Assembly: GCA_036874045.1 (NCBI GenBank)
Contig: CM072339.1
Span: 17,677,501 to 17,741,500, forward strand
Origin: Cymodocea nodosa
Lineage: Eukaryota > Streptophyta > Magnoliopsida > Alismatales > Cymodoceaceae
Direction of reading: 5' to 3'
DNA: 64,000 nucleotides
Shown here: piece by piece, positions 1 to 10,815 of the stretch
Layout of the letters: every line of letters begins with the position of its first letter
Position numbering within the stretch: position 1 is the stretch's first letter
The notes under the pieces: generated by a model
Database searches by the model: none
What the model was told of the DNA's origin: nothing
The model's input: only the letters and a program-made list of their open reading frames with translations
Made by a program: the position numbers and the translations under genes

Positions 1-1914
1 AATTCTTGACTTTTAAGTCAACATAGTTGACCTCTTTCCCAGTCCACAATTCTTGAGGGTTTTTGAGCCCCATTGGGATAGATGGTCCTCTATTTATTAG
101 ATAGGAAGCTGTATTGACAACTTCTGCCCAGAATGTCTTGGGAAAATCTACATGTAGTCTCATGCATCTTGCCCATTCATTCAAGGTCCTATTCATCCTT
201 TAAGCAACTCCATTTTGTTGTGGAGTTCCAGCTACAGTTCTTTACCTTCTAATCCCTTGCTCCTCACAGTAAACTTTGAATTCATGACTATAATATTCTC
301 CTCCATTATCTAACCTGATGGATTTGATTTTTCTTCCACTTTGATTTTACACTTCTGCCTTCCATTTCTTGAAGACTTGAAAAACTTCAAACTTCTATTT
401 TAGAAATAAATCCATACTTTCCTGATACTATCATCAATGAAGGTGACATAATAGAGAGAACCTCCTAAAGAACTGATATGGGCAGGCCCCCACACATGCA
501 TGTGAACCAACTCCAATTTCTGTGACTTTGGATCATGAGGAGTCTTGGCAAAGCTAACTTTCTTTTGTTTTCCCTCAATGCAATCCTCACATATCCCTAA
601 ATTGACATTCTTTAGCTTAGGGATTTTCCCTTTTGCCTCTAAAACCTTCAGTCCATTCTCACTAAGGTGTCTCAGTCTTTTATGTCATAAGTTAGTGTCT
701 TCAGTATCACTGACTACTGCAATAGTGTCATCTTGATCTGATGTCAAATATAAGGTGTTAGTCCTCTGTCCTAAGGCAATAATTCTTGCACCTTTGGTTA
801 CCTTCTATTTTCCTACACCAAAGGTAATCTGGTAACCATCATTATCTAGGAAACTAATGGAAATTAATTGCTTTGCAAGATCAAGAATATATTTGACTTC
901 CTGCAATTTTCATATCCCTTATTTTGTTTTAATGTGTACCTCTCTTTTTCCCAATACATCCAAGCTTGTGTTGTTAGCTAGGTACACTTTCTTCATAAGA
1001 GTTGCATGATAATTTTGCAACAAATCTTTCCTATAGGTAGTGTGGAATGAAGTTCCTGAGTCTAGTACCCATGAGTCAATGGAACTATCCACACAGTATA
1101 CCAAGTCATCATCTGAATCATAGGAGACAACATTTGCACTTGCTCCTTCTAATTCCTTCCCTTTGCTATCTTGCTTGGAAGCCTTACATTGTGACTTGAA
1201 GTGCCCTTATTGATTACAGTTCCAACATTTAATATTTGATCTCACCTTACTGGTACCTCTAGACTTTGGCATTCCTTTGGATTTAAATTGTTTTGAATTA
1301 CTTCTCCCTCTACTTTCAACACTAAGAGTAGAAGTTGAAACTGATAATTCACTTTTCCTGCGGATATCCTCACTCAAAATTAAATATCGAATGTCACTCA
1401 TTTTAAGTTTTTCATGACCTAATGAACTACTTACACTAGTCACGACAGGAGACCAACTTTTTGGTAATGAGGATAATAAAATCAAAGCCTTGACTTCATC
1501 ATCAAATACTATATCTACTGAATGCAATTGATTCAAAATAATATTTAACTAATTAACGTCGTCTATAACATTTCTACTTTTATGCATTTTCAGATTGAAT
1601 AATCTATGCATGAGAAATACCTTGTTGGCGACTAATGGCTTCTCATATATGTTGGACAGTGCTTTTATCAAGTTAGTTATTGTTTTCTCTTTGACAACAT
1701 TCGAATGAACATTCCTTGCTAGTGACAACCTAACAAGACCTAGAGCTTTCCTATCTAGCAACTCCCACTCTTCCTAATCCATCTTCTCTAGTTTTCTTTC
1801 AAATAGAGGTTGATGAAGATCCTTCTAATACAAACAGTCTTCTATCTGAGACCTTTAGTATCCAAAATCTTTTCCATCAAACTTCTCGATCCTGAGCTTT
1901 CTATCGTTTGCCAT
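1..1914 (-). pseudogene. copia gag-protease-integrase polyprotein remnant
   Basis: The frame starts at the ATG at 1914 with a copia-gag-like N-terminus (KLRIEKFDGKDF). It continues through a UBN2-type gag region, a zinc-knuckle start CWNCNQ (about 1210) and the aspartic protease motif WVLDSGTSFHTT (about 1045-1080). Integrase core follows, with IRLDNGGEYYSHEF (about 270-310), TPQQNGVA (about 210-235) and the downstream WAEVVNTASYLINRGPSIP stretch. Several in-frame stops and shifts break it, for example after CNQ and around the integrase PQQNGVA segment, so this copy is not translatable as one polyprotein. Gene order protease then integrase is the Ty1/copia order. Reverse transcriptase would lie left of base 1. 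Confidence 0.8.
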
Positions 1915-1943
1915 TCTGTTAGACTGAAAAAAAAAAACCTTCA

Positions 1944-1955
1944 GCTTTGATACCA
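1944..1955 (-). other. primer-binding site of copia element E
   Basis: On the minus strand this reads TGGTATCAAAGC, one base off the usual plant copia site complementary to the 3' end of initiator tRNA-Met. It lies two bases inside the LTR end, as expected. Confidence 0.75.
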
Positions 1956-1957
1956 GT

Positions 1958-2590
1958 TGTTAGAGTTAAAATTGATCATTCAGTCAATGCACTATAGCAC
2001 GATTCTAAAACACTCACCTCTAAACTCATCGAAACTAGGAAGTGAAGAGAAAGAGGAAGAAAGAACACTAAAGACACAAGATTTACGTGATTCAGCATTA
2101 GCCTACGTCCATAGAGAGTTGGGGCTTCTTCTTTGAGCTTCGACATAATCAATCACAATGTTTTACAACATCATAAAGGTTTATATACTACCCAACTTAG
2201 GGTTAATAAACTACCCAACCTAGGGTTAATAAACCTTGAATTACACTTGAACCATTACAGTAGAGAAAAAATGCTACGGAGAAGGAACTCTAAATTTCGG
2301 AGCCTTATCTTCCTATCTTTCTGAAATCTACAATACTTCGAATAATTACAAAGCTTAACTATCTAAAGAAAATTCTTTTTTCTTCATTTGTCGTAATGGG
2401 TGGTACTGTAGCAGACTAACTATTTGGAGAGATTCAGTCTTTTGGATAGTTACAAACTTAACTGTCTCAAAACCCACTTACATCTCTCTTAGTCCATTCG
2501 AAAGGTTCTACTGTTAACTTTCCAAAAACTACTTGTCTTTTGGATAGTTACTGTTTTAACTATCCAAAAACTCATGTGTCTCTTCGATCA
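1958..2590 (-). repeat. 5' LTR of copia element E
   Basis: The inner boundary is fixed by the adjacent primer-binding site and a TGTTAG end (plus strand). No coding frame is visible inside. The outer half (2340-2580) contains repeated imperfect palindromes of the type GGATAGTTA...TAACTATCC, best seen at about 2536-2572. The same motif class occurs in the unrelated Athila LTRs of this window. The outer end is approximate. Confidence 0.6.
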
Positions 2591-3918
2591 CTTAAGCTAG
2601 GCTTAAGCTAGTCTTAAGTCTGAAAAATGATTCCTTGCAATTTTTATCAAAGTTAAATGGGACATCTTTTAATAGAATAGTTAAAGGTCTATCTATCTTG
2701 CTAAAGTCTTTAATAAATCTTCTATAAAAACCAGCATGTCCTAGAAATGATCTAATATCTTTTACTGATTTAAGTTCTGGTAGATTAGAAATTACTTCTA
2801 TTTTAGCTTTATCTACTTCCAACCCTTTCTTAGAAACAACATGCCCTAAGACTATTCCTTATTTAACCATGAAGTGACATTTTTCCCAATTTAAAACTAG
2901 ATTTTTTTCCACACAGCGTTTTAATATTTGGTCTAAATTGCTTAAACAAACTTCATATGAGTTGTCATATACAGTAAAATCATCCATAAATATTTCTAAG
3001 AAATCTTCAGTCATTCCAGTAAATATGCCTTGTATACACCTTTGAAAGGTAACTGGTGCATTGCATAATCCGAACGGCATTCTCTTAAAAGCATAAGTTC
3101 CATTAGGATAGGTGAAAGTTGTTTTCTCTTGATCCTCTAATGCTATTGGAATTTGGTTATACCTTGAATACCCGTCTAGACAACAAAAATATTCTTGCCC
3201 TACTAATCTTTCCAGCATTTGATCTATAAAAGGTAAGGGAAAATGATCTTTCCTAGCCACAACATTCAGCTTTCTATAGTCTATACATACTCTTCAACCT
3301 GATTGAATTCTAGTAGGTATCAAGTCTTGACTTTCATTCCTAATAACTGTTAATCCTGTTTTTTGGGAACTACATAGATTGGGCTAACCCACGAGCTATC
3401 AGAAATCGGATAAATTATGTCATTATCTAACCATTTAACTATTTCCTTCCTGACTACTTCTTTAAGGTTTGGATTTAATCTCCTCTCAGGAATTCTAACA
3501 GGTTTAGCATTCTCTTCTAAATATATGTGGTGACAGCATAAAGTTGAACTTAACCCTTTTATATCAGTCATAGTCCATCATATTGCTTCTTTATAACTTT
3601 TTACTACATCTTTTAATTTAGCTATTTAATCCTCTTTTAAATCTGAAGCAATAATGATTGAACAGGTCGTTTATCTTTCAGAAATATATAGATTAATTCA
3701 GGAGGTAAAGGTTTTAATTCTAAATGTTACCCATCAGAAACTAGAGTTCCTAATTGAACATCATCATTTTCTAAATGAGTTTCTTCCTGATCTCCTTCTA
3801 TATTTATGCTTTCACTTTCTTTTAAAATTTCAGAATTGATTTGCCTATTTAATTCTTCTTGAATCACATCATCTAACATATCTCCTTCATCCTCTAAAAA
3901 GTCTATGGTATATAAGGA
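2591..3918 (-). pseudogene. Athila-type (Ty3/gypsy) reverse transcriptase of element B, distal half
   Basis: This is the pol continuation of element B, separated from its protease by the insertion of element A. Blocks in order on the minus strand: a linker with FLEDEGDMLDDV; the RT entry region (ERRLNPNLKEVVRKEIVKWL, SWVSPIYVVPKK, about 3350-3500); the palm with DHFPLPFIDQML, FCCLDGYSRYNQIPI, RMPFGLCNAP and the catalytic box IFMDDF (about 2985-3005); then the connection SFLGHAGFYRRFIKDFSKI (about 2680-2770). The box MDDF in place of YxDD is usual for Athila/Tat elements. The frame has several stops (near 3571, 3350-3260 and 2859-2822). It ends at 2592 inside RNase H, next to copia element E. 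It is not functional. Confidence 0.85.
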
Positions 3919-5865
3919 TGTTTGGGTTTTCCCAGCACTACACTAGAAAAACTTGGATTTGTTACTTCTATTTTTTACTTAGTTAATTTATCTTTATGTC
4001 TATTCTTTCTTTTAGAAGTAAACAAACAACCTTTAATACAATTTAGATATTAATTCCAATTTGTACTTTAACTGCAAGTGCACAGTGTCTATTGTATCAG
4101 TGTGCAAGTACAAGTCGATCCCATAGGAAATTGCTGACGAATTTAAGAAATGTTTGATTGTGAACAATTCAAATTTATATTCAATAAGCACTCCGTTGAG
4201 TTACAATTAACTCAACGGACTAAGTTCGTTGAGTTATCGCTAACTCAACAGGCTCTCCTCGTGGACTTAAGTTAACTCCACGAGCCTGTCTCTTCTTTAT
4301 AATACTGCTATTTACAGAGGAATTCGGCCAACCATTGGGCGATTTCACAGATTGTAAATAACATCAATTAAGCTTTTTAATGCTAGTTAACATTAGATTT
4401 ATCATTAAGCAATACTAACATTCAGATGATTCAAACAGTCACCATTAAAATCTTTAAGTTTTTTGTACGAACCAATTTCAGTAAACTGTAAAATTAAAAC
4501 TAACATAAAACAATCATAAAATTGATACAGATAACATTAATCACGATACAACACAAGCAATACAACACTCAAATACAACATACAAACAAAGATAAATTAT
4601 TTTTGGTATTTTTGTTTTGATGTAAACATGGAAATGGGCGAAAGGTGAAATGTAAAGTAATCTCACTTGATAGTAAATACTTTCGACACTACTTGCAATG
4701 TGATTACAACACTGAAAATTAAACCACTTACAATTCTGTCTCCTCTCCCTATAGAATCGCGAGTCCAGAATTGCAAGATGATCTCCTCTTCAGCATACAG
4801 GCATCAACCCGAAGCCAAGGCTAAAAGCTTTACGATCTCCTGAAATATGAGTCAGCGCTTGGTGAAAATGTCTTCCCTTCCCACGACGTGATCACTCCTC
4901 ACAGTGGTTGTCAGGCACTATGTTTGGCTCGGAATCGACCCGACATCAGGCAAGTATCCACACAGACCTCCGATGATTGGTGATTATGGTGGTGATACGA
5001 TGGTTGGTGTGATACTTTAGAGAATCACCGATACTTTCTGTAGAAAGCTCGGTGCTCCTCCTCTGTATACACTGGTCGTCCATCGATCACACCTTCTTCT
5101 TTTTTTCTTCTTTTCTTTTATATTTCTTCAGTAGTAACTGCTTCTGCTTGAATGATCGGTTGGATTTCCTTCCTTCAATCAACGGCGATGCTCCCTTCTC
5201 CTTGCGCGATTGAATTCCTGCGTGATACGTGCAAACATGGTTTTTCCTTCCAACTGTCTGTTCCTACAACCGCTACAGTGGCATTTTAGAAAATAACTAT
5301 AAAATACATGCAATAAAGAAATAAGCCACTAACCTAATGCATTACCTTAGTGTATATTCATGTAACTCAACGCATGCAGTTATGCTAACTTAACGAGTTA
5401 TAACTTAAGTAAATCTACCAGATCTCGACATGTGTCAACAACAGTTTAAACATAAAATAACATTTCGGAGAGTTACAGGTCTAACTATCCGATGCTTAGA
5501 TACATTTTCGAATAGTTACAGCTAACTCACCGAAAATTCACTTAAGACATTCATTCTGGTTTCGACACGTGTACATTTGGAAATAATAAAATATTCTCTC
5601 TAAACATAACTATTCAGCAATTTAAACATAACTATCCGAAATATCAAAAAATTCGAATACTTAAGAATTTCACAACCTGCAACTTACTGATAGTTCATAA
5701 ATGTACTAAATTAACATTAATTCCCCAAAATTAAGTAGATTCTTCAATTAAAGCATATAATAGTGCAATTATAACATAATGGCTTAATTCTCATATGATA
5801 AGCTAAATATTATGCAATTAACCATCATTTAGTCGTTAATAATATGCACTTTTTCATTCTAAACA
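3919..5865 (-). repeat. 3' LTR of element A
   Basis: 1947 bp, from TGTTTGGG at 3919 (3' end of the element) to CTAAACA at 5865. It is almost identical to the 11876-13821 copy. A three-palindrome cluster lies at 4190-4285 and a candidate TATA box (minus) at 5117-5123. A less AT-rich stretch at 4740-5280 is shared with the other LTRs. Confidence 0.9.
5117..5123 (-). promoter_or_regulatory. candidate LTR TATA box, 3' LTR of element A
   Basis: Minus-strand ATATAAA is conserved at the same place in all three LTRs (here, 13074-13080 and 16674-16680), followed by an A/G-rich stretch. If used, U3 is about 740 bp. Transcription would start near 5090, placing the palindrome cluster at 4190-4285 inside the transcribed R/U5 part. 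Confidence 0.45.
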
Positions 5866-5873
5866 CTTCCCCC
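5866..5873 (-). other. polypurine tract of element A
   Basis: Minus-strand GGGGGAAG lies directly against the 3' LTR start. This is the expected plus-strand primer position. Confidence 0.75.
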
Positions 5874-7631
5874 ATACCTAAATTTTGCCAGTCCCTTAGC
5901 AAACTAAGATCTAATTAATTGTTCTTTCAAAAAGTGCTAGAATTTATTCTTCCCCTTTTGTTTTTTTTCTTCTGTTTAGCATAAACATATATTCTGTATG
6001 TTTCAGTAATCAACCTGCAAAGATATTTAGAATATATGTAAATTACATACAAAGTATATCATCTTCATATAGGTGTTAATTATACTATCATTTGTTCTTC
6101 TTTCATCATCTGTAATCCTGAATTTTCCAATAAGTTTTCTAGAAGAAATTTCTACATCATACAAATCAAAATACAATCCAATTCAATCTGATTAAGACAA
6201 GTAGAATAAAGAATTGTATTTTCAACTTCAAAAGTCAATTCCAGATTCATATTTCAACAATTCTAGATAACAGAAAATATACTCGATTCATAAGATATCT
6301 GTATTTCACAAAACACTTGTATCTTTTCAGAACAGTATATTTTTTTTTTTTTTTGTACTTTAAAAGTTAATTTGACAAGCTTGAATCATACAAGAGCTTT
6401 CTAATGTACCCATGTAACGAGCTTTCAGTCAACAATCCCAGATCTGATCAAGATCTTAGGTTGCTAGATTTTCAGAGTCCTTTTTCATGTCAACAATCCT
6501 TACATACCTATCTGCTCAAGTACAAAAGACTCGTGATCAAATAAGTCAATAAACTCTCAAAGTTTTTTTTCTCTCTTTTTTTTCTTTTTCTTTTTTTTTC
6601 TAAAAATAAATGCACACACAAAACAAAGCATTAATCACATACTGTATATGCATGTATTTCATTAATAAAGATGTAGTAAAACACCAATCTCATATAATCC
6701 TACTTCTATCATTTACTAAAAATATGAATCCATAACAATAAGCTCATACTTTATCTGTAGTTTAATAAGATCTACACATAAATCATTCTACAAGTTCAAT
6801 CAGTCAAAGTAAATGTATCTTTCATCATATGTGTTTCATTTACTCCAGAATTCACATCTCAGCTCCTTTAGGACTTCAGATAATTTTCTGATTAAGCATT
6901 AAATATTCTGATTTCATTTTAAAATCGTGAAACTTTTAAACTCAAGAAATTCAGAAAAATCATAAGATACTATATCTAGATTTACATAAATAATAAATTC
7001 TATAGCATCTTCTATAGCCTTCTAAATATAACATTCAAGCAGTTTATAAAAATTTTACAGTCTCAATTATCAGATAGTTACAACAAGTTCATAAAAATTT
7101 TCAATTTCCTCAAAACTTTGCAATACCATTTTAATTCCTTTAATTAACAAACTTACATGGCTGTTACTTTAATTACCTCCCCCCCATACCTACATTTTGC
7201 ATTGTCCTCAATGTAAAAGATTTGACAAAAAGTACAATAATTGTAACAGGCATGAATAAAGTTTTGTTTGATTTAAAATTCAGGATAAGTAATTGGTTAC
7301 ATACCTTGTTCCATTTGTATCTCTTTCTGCATATTTCGATTTTTGATTCTGAAAAACTTTTCATTCCCAGATAAATACAGAATATAAAACAAAATAACAT
7401 TTAACAGATATTAATAAATCAGTGTCTTATGTGGAACCCAGGCTTTTATACCTTTGGTGGCTCACAAGCAAGCCAATTGGTTTCCCAGAACAGATACCAA
7501 CAAATTGGATTGATATTTTGTTTTGTTTGTTTTTTTTTTATAAAATGAACATGAAAAACTTCAAAATTCCTTCTTCTTCTTTTTTTCAATATAAATGCAG
7601 AATACACATGTTAAACACACAAAATCACAGT
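5874..7631 (-). other. non-coding 3' region of element A
   Basis: AT-rich DNA between the F-box ORF and the polypurine tract, with poly-T runs on the plus strand at about 6340-6355, 6560-6600 and 7510-7525. No frame in either direction resembles pol or env. At 7176-7200 there is a second run of C's followed by CATACCTACATTTTGC, nearly repeating the sequence at the true polypurine tract (5866-5890). It may be an internal or ancestral polypurine tract. Confidence 0.6.
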
Positions 7632-8771
7632 TTAAGAACATGATTGAAAAGTAGAAACAAATGGAATAAATGTATCAGTCCAAGCAAACTTTTTAGGCAT
7701 AGTTCTTCTTGCTATTAATTCTGTTTTAATGCAGTTCTTGTTCCTTTCTAATTTGTAAACATGCAATATATTATAAATTCCAAATACGAGTGTATTACCA
7801 TTAATGATATGTAATGCAGAAAGGGATCCTTTTTGGTTCCAAGGTAATGTAGCAGTTTCTATTTCTACATCTATTTCAATATACTCCTCTTCCCACTTCC
7901 ATTCATTCATGTCTTCCATAATCCATATTTGAAATTTCATCAGCTCATCCCACCATCTTATCAGACATAAAGTAGGATCATCTTCTTCATTATACCACAT
8001 TCCTATTTGAATTTCATTAAATTCTGCAGATGGTGGTTTAGCTATTTCACTCGATACAAGTAAAATTTCTATATAATCATCATTACTGTCTATGCTCACT
8101 ACGTATAAATTAAATCCATATGCTAATGATATCTCTATGACTAAATAGATATATCCACCAAGTATGACATGTGTTTGGTTAATTAATGATTTTTGTCCTA
8201 GATATATTATAATGTTTTCATTCCAAGATCTGTTCAGAAAATTATACACATTTAAGCGTAAATCTTCACCCCAATTTCCTGTAGGTCTCCAATAATATAA
8301 TTTTTCAGAAATTGCAGAATTTTTATCAGAAAATATTAAAGCTGACCCACAATTTACAGTTGGTGCTTCAAATCTATTAGGTCTTCCTATATTCCATTCT
8401 TCTCCTATTATAGGATTTCTTATCAAAATATCAGGTAATGATAAACTTGCATACCTTGGTCTCATCTTGTATATGATTAATCCTTCATCTATCCCCATAA
8501 TATGACTCATTCCTTCTAATGCATTGGGTAGAATTCCAGTAGTTTCTTCCATAGCCAGATATTCATGGGTATTTGAACTACGATTAAATGACCTCCATAT
8601 GAATCCATCTCTAATCTTAGTCATTTTTGCAACTTGTAGTCCCTGAAAATATTTTTCTTCAATACAGTCTTTAATTTCCTTTGATACACAACACAGTCTG
8701 CATAGATCTTTAGCTGACAAGTTACTTAGTATTTCCCTTAGTGCATTCAATGATAATTGCATTAATTCCAT
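7632..8771 (-). CDS. F-box protein carried by LTR element A
   Basis: An intact frame of 379 codons starts at the ATG at 8771. The frame is open up to an ATG at 8864, but those 31 extra residues come from the palindromic spacer, and the F-box begins right after the inner Met. Residues about 6-46 fit the F-box pattern: LSLNALREILSNLSAKDLCR, then CCVSKEIKDCI and F. F-box domains bind SKP1 in SCF ubiquitin ligases, and the C-terminal part picks the substrate. Here the C-terminal 300 residues resemble the plant FBA/kelch-like type: an IRNPIIGEEW segment near residue 115, many Trp and aromatic strands, and no transmembrane segment. The ORF has no introns and sits between gag (end 8961) and the 3' LTR in the same direction. 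A frameshifted sister copy follows gag at 20.2 kb. Capture from a host mRNA is inferred. The domain is well supported; a function is not known. Confidence 0.8.
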   Translation of the reverse strand: MELMQLSLNALREILSNLSAKDLCRLCCVSKEIKDCIEEKYFQGLQVAKMTKIRDGFIWRSFNRSSNTHEYLAMEETTGILPNALEGMSHIMGIDEGLIIYKMRPRYASLSLPDILIRNPIIGEEWNIGRPNRFEAPTVNCGSALIFSDKNSAISEKLYYWRPTGNWGEDLRLNVYNFLNRSWNENIIIYLGQKSLINQTHVILGGYIYLVIEISLAYGFNLYVVSIDSNDDYIEILLVSSEIAKPPSAEFNEIQIGMWYNEEDDPTLCLIRWWDELMKFQIWIMEDMNEWKWEEEYIEIDVEIETATLPWNQKGSLSALHIINGNTLVFGIYNILHVYKLERNKNCIKTELIARRTMPKKFAWTDTFIPFVSTFQSCS

Positions 8772-8843
8772 TTGTCGATTCTGTAAAATAAAAAACAAAA
8801 ATTTAGTAGAGACAAAAATTAACATAACTACTGCACACCCTCG

Positions 8844-8900
8844 TGGAGTTAAGGCATAGCTCAACGGACTAAGTTCATTGAGTTAAAAATTAACTCTATG
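8844..8900. repeat. palindromic repeats between gag and F-box ORF
   Basis: GTGGAGTTA...AGCTCAACGG and CATTGAGTTA...TTAACTCTATG half-sites lie in the gap between gag and the F-box ORF. They are of the same class as those in the LTR and leader. Confidence 0.6.
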
Positions 8901-8960
8901 ATACTATTAACTTAAAATAAAACATATATACATATAGATAGTTGCTTCAGATATGTTGCT

Positions 8961-10148
8961 TCATTCAACTGCCCTTCCAGAAGAGGTATCAATTTCATTA
9001 ACCGTTCTATTGACAGGATTAGCTATAGCTTGTATTGGCAATCCTCTAGTAGGTCTAACTTCCATTGGTTCCTTCTGTCTAAGTGATATATTTCTATTCT
9101 GATTTTGATTTGCAACATTTCCAAATATAAATTCTAGACGATTGTTTACTTGTTGGATTATCTTTTCTAATTTCTCTATTCTAGCTCCTTGTTCAATTAA
9201 TACTTCATAACTTATGTTCTTCTCATTTATATTTTCTCCTCCCTGGAAATTATTGTTTGTCCAAGATAAATTTGGGTGATTTCTCCAATTAGGATTATAA
9301 GAATTTCCCAAGTTATCTCTCTGGTTTCTAGCATAAATAATATCTAAGTCATTTATGTTTGTATTTTTTTCTGCTAGCTTTTGATTTAATGATAACTCTT
9401 CTATTTTCTTTGTTAATTCATTTAATTTCACCTCAAGCATAGTATTGGAATCTATTTCATGCATTCCTCTTGGCAATAATTTTTTATCTGCAATAGCTTC
9501 AGCCGAATTTTCCCACTGTGCAATTCTTTTTGCAAAATTTTCTAAATATGCCCATGCTTCTTCACTACATAATTTTAAAAATCCATTTTGACAAGTAGAT
9601 TCTAATAAAGATTTCGTTGAAACATCTATGCCTTCATAAATTATGCCTATTAATTGTGCTTTACTCATTGCATGATGTGGACATTGAGTCAGTAAATCTT
9701 TAAATCTTTCAAAATATTTCCAGAATGATTCACCCTGTTTTTGGCTACACATTAATATTTCTTTCTTCTTTTTAATCGTTTGATGTGTTGGATAGTATTT
9801 TTCCAGAAAAACAGAGTAAAATTCAGTCCATGTAGAAATTGAATCAGGCGATAGAGTATATAATCATCTCTTAGCTGTATCTTTTAAAGAAAAAAGGATA
9901 TATCTAAGTTTAATAGAATCTATACTCATGTTCGACATTCTCATCATTTGACAAACTTCGTTAAATTCTCTAAGGAAATAATAGGCATCCTCTCTTTCTA
10001 ATCCATGAAAATGTGGCAATTGACTAATATAATTAGATTTCAGTTCAAGTCTATCTCCCTCAAAATTTGGCAATCGAATACATGAAGGTTCATCAATTAA
10101 TTCAGGATACGGAATCTCTGCTAATGGTTTTTCTACTAGAGCAGCCAT
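8961..10148 (-). pseudogene. Athila-type gag of element A with an in-frame TGA
   Basis: Start ATG at 10148. The frame is open to 9867, meets a TGA at 9864-9866, and is then open for about 300 codons to the stop at 8961. The TGA replaces the tryptophan expected in the capsid motif K-R-W-L-Y-T-L. Recognisable Athila/Tat gag features are YISQLPHFHGLEREDAYYFL, EFNEVCQMM, the conserved ESFWKYFERFKDLLTQCPHH block (about 9660-9735) and the tail YNPNWRNHPNLSW (about 9260-9300). The zinc knuckle that Athila gag usually carries between capsid and this tail is absent. Element C has the TGA at the same codon. Either both descend from an already broken gag, or the stop is read through; I favour decay or trans-complementation. 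Confidence 0.75.
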
Positions 10149-10272
10149 CTCTACGTTCTCTTTTAAAGAAAGGTTAGCTACACTCCAAAGAATTTCGTTA
10201 AAGTTTAGTTCAGAAAATTTTTCAGTACTCCTCTACAATGAAAATTCCTAGGTAGGTGTTCTTACTAATCGT

Positions 10273-10578
10273 TTAGTGCTTAGAGAACGAGTCCTTGTGC
10301 TCATAAATAAATAGCAAAAGATTAATTACATACCAATCTGAAGCTTTCCATTCTATAAATATTTGTTGTCGAATGAAGATTGAATCAGCTGCTTCTCCTT
10401 CTAGTTCCTCCAACGCTTTCTCCTTTCTTTTAAAAGCGCTTGTAACCCATAAATAACATTCTATTTCATATATATATTGCGCATCCATAAAGTGAATAAA
10501 TCTTGCTGCAAGAACGTGGCTTGCAACGTGCATCGTGGTTCCTGTTTTTATGGGTACGTGTACCACTACTAATTTCAA
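10273..10578 (-). other. leader ORF of element A with a possible splice donor
   Basis: A 101-codon frame upstream of gag, rich in Glu/Lys in its middle (KRKEKALEELEGE). It matches no family I recognise, and the frame is not kept in element C. At 10333 the minus strand has TTG|GTATGT; at the equivalent place in C (22104) it has CTG|GTATGT. This could be a donor of a leader intron ending just before gag. It may be non-coding. Confidence 0.3.
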
Positions 10579-10639
10579 ATTTTGGTAACCGCTAAACCGA
10601 GGAAGTTTCGTTTGTGGTTAAAAGAATAACCGTTCTGCT

Positions 10640-10815
10640 TAATCCACGAACTAACCTCGTTGAGTTACAGATTACTCAACAGAACATAGTCGATTACTAT
10701 TGCTAACTCCATGAACTAACTTCATTGAGTTACAGATAACTCAACGGAGTGACCTTATATTATATTACTGACCTCGTGGAGTTACGGTTAACTCAACGGA
10801 CTTACTTTGTTGAGT
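10640..10815. repeat. leader palindrome cluster 1
   Basis: Several imperfect palindromes of the type CGTTGAGTTA-N4-TAACTCAACG, separated by about 40-60 bp, in the transcribed leader of element A. A matching cluster lies at 22428-22620 in element C. Confidence 0.7.

Larger units (their letters stand above)
1..2590 (-). mobile_element. Ty1/copia LTR retrotransposon E, 5' part, cut by the window edge
   Basis: A copia element is read right to left: 5' LTR (1958 to about 2590), an initiator-Met-type primer-binding site (1944-1955), gag, protease and integrase, running off the left edge. It directly abuts the truncated reverse transcriptase frame of Athila element B near 2591, so it probably inserted there. 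The other LTR and its target duplication lie outside the window, so insertion age cannot be judged. The outer LTR end is not sharply defined: a CA at 2589-2590 is the best candidate, but I see no clean match to the inner TGTTAG end. Confidence 0.8.

Noticed and set aside
4190..4285. Palindromic arrays as a CRISPR-like array
   Set aside because: Spacing and units are irregular, the copies are scattered through LTR retrotransposons, and the genome is a plant.
7632..8864. F-box ORF as an ordinary host gene or as an Athila env
   Set aside because: It sits between gag and the polypurine tract inside a complete LTR pair with target duplication, so it belongs to the element. It has an F-box and no signal peptide or membrane segments, so it is not env-like.
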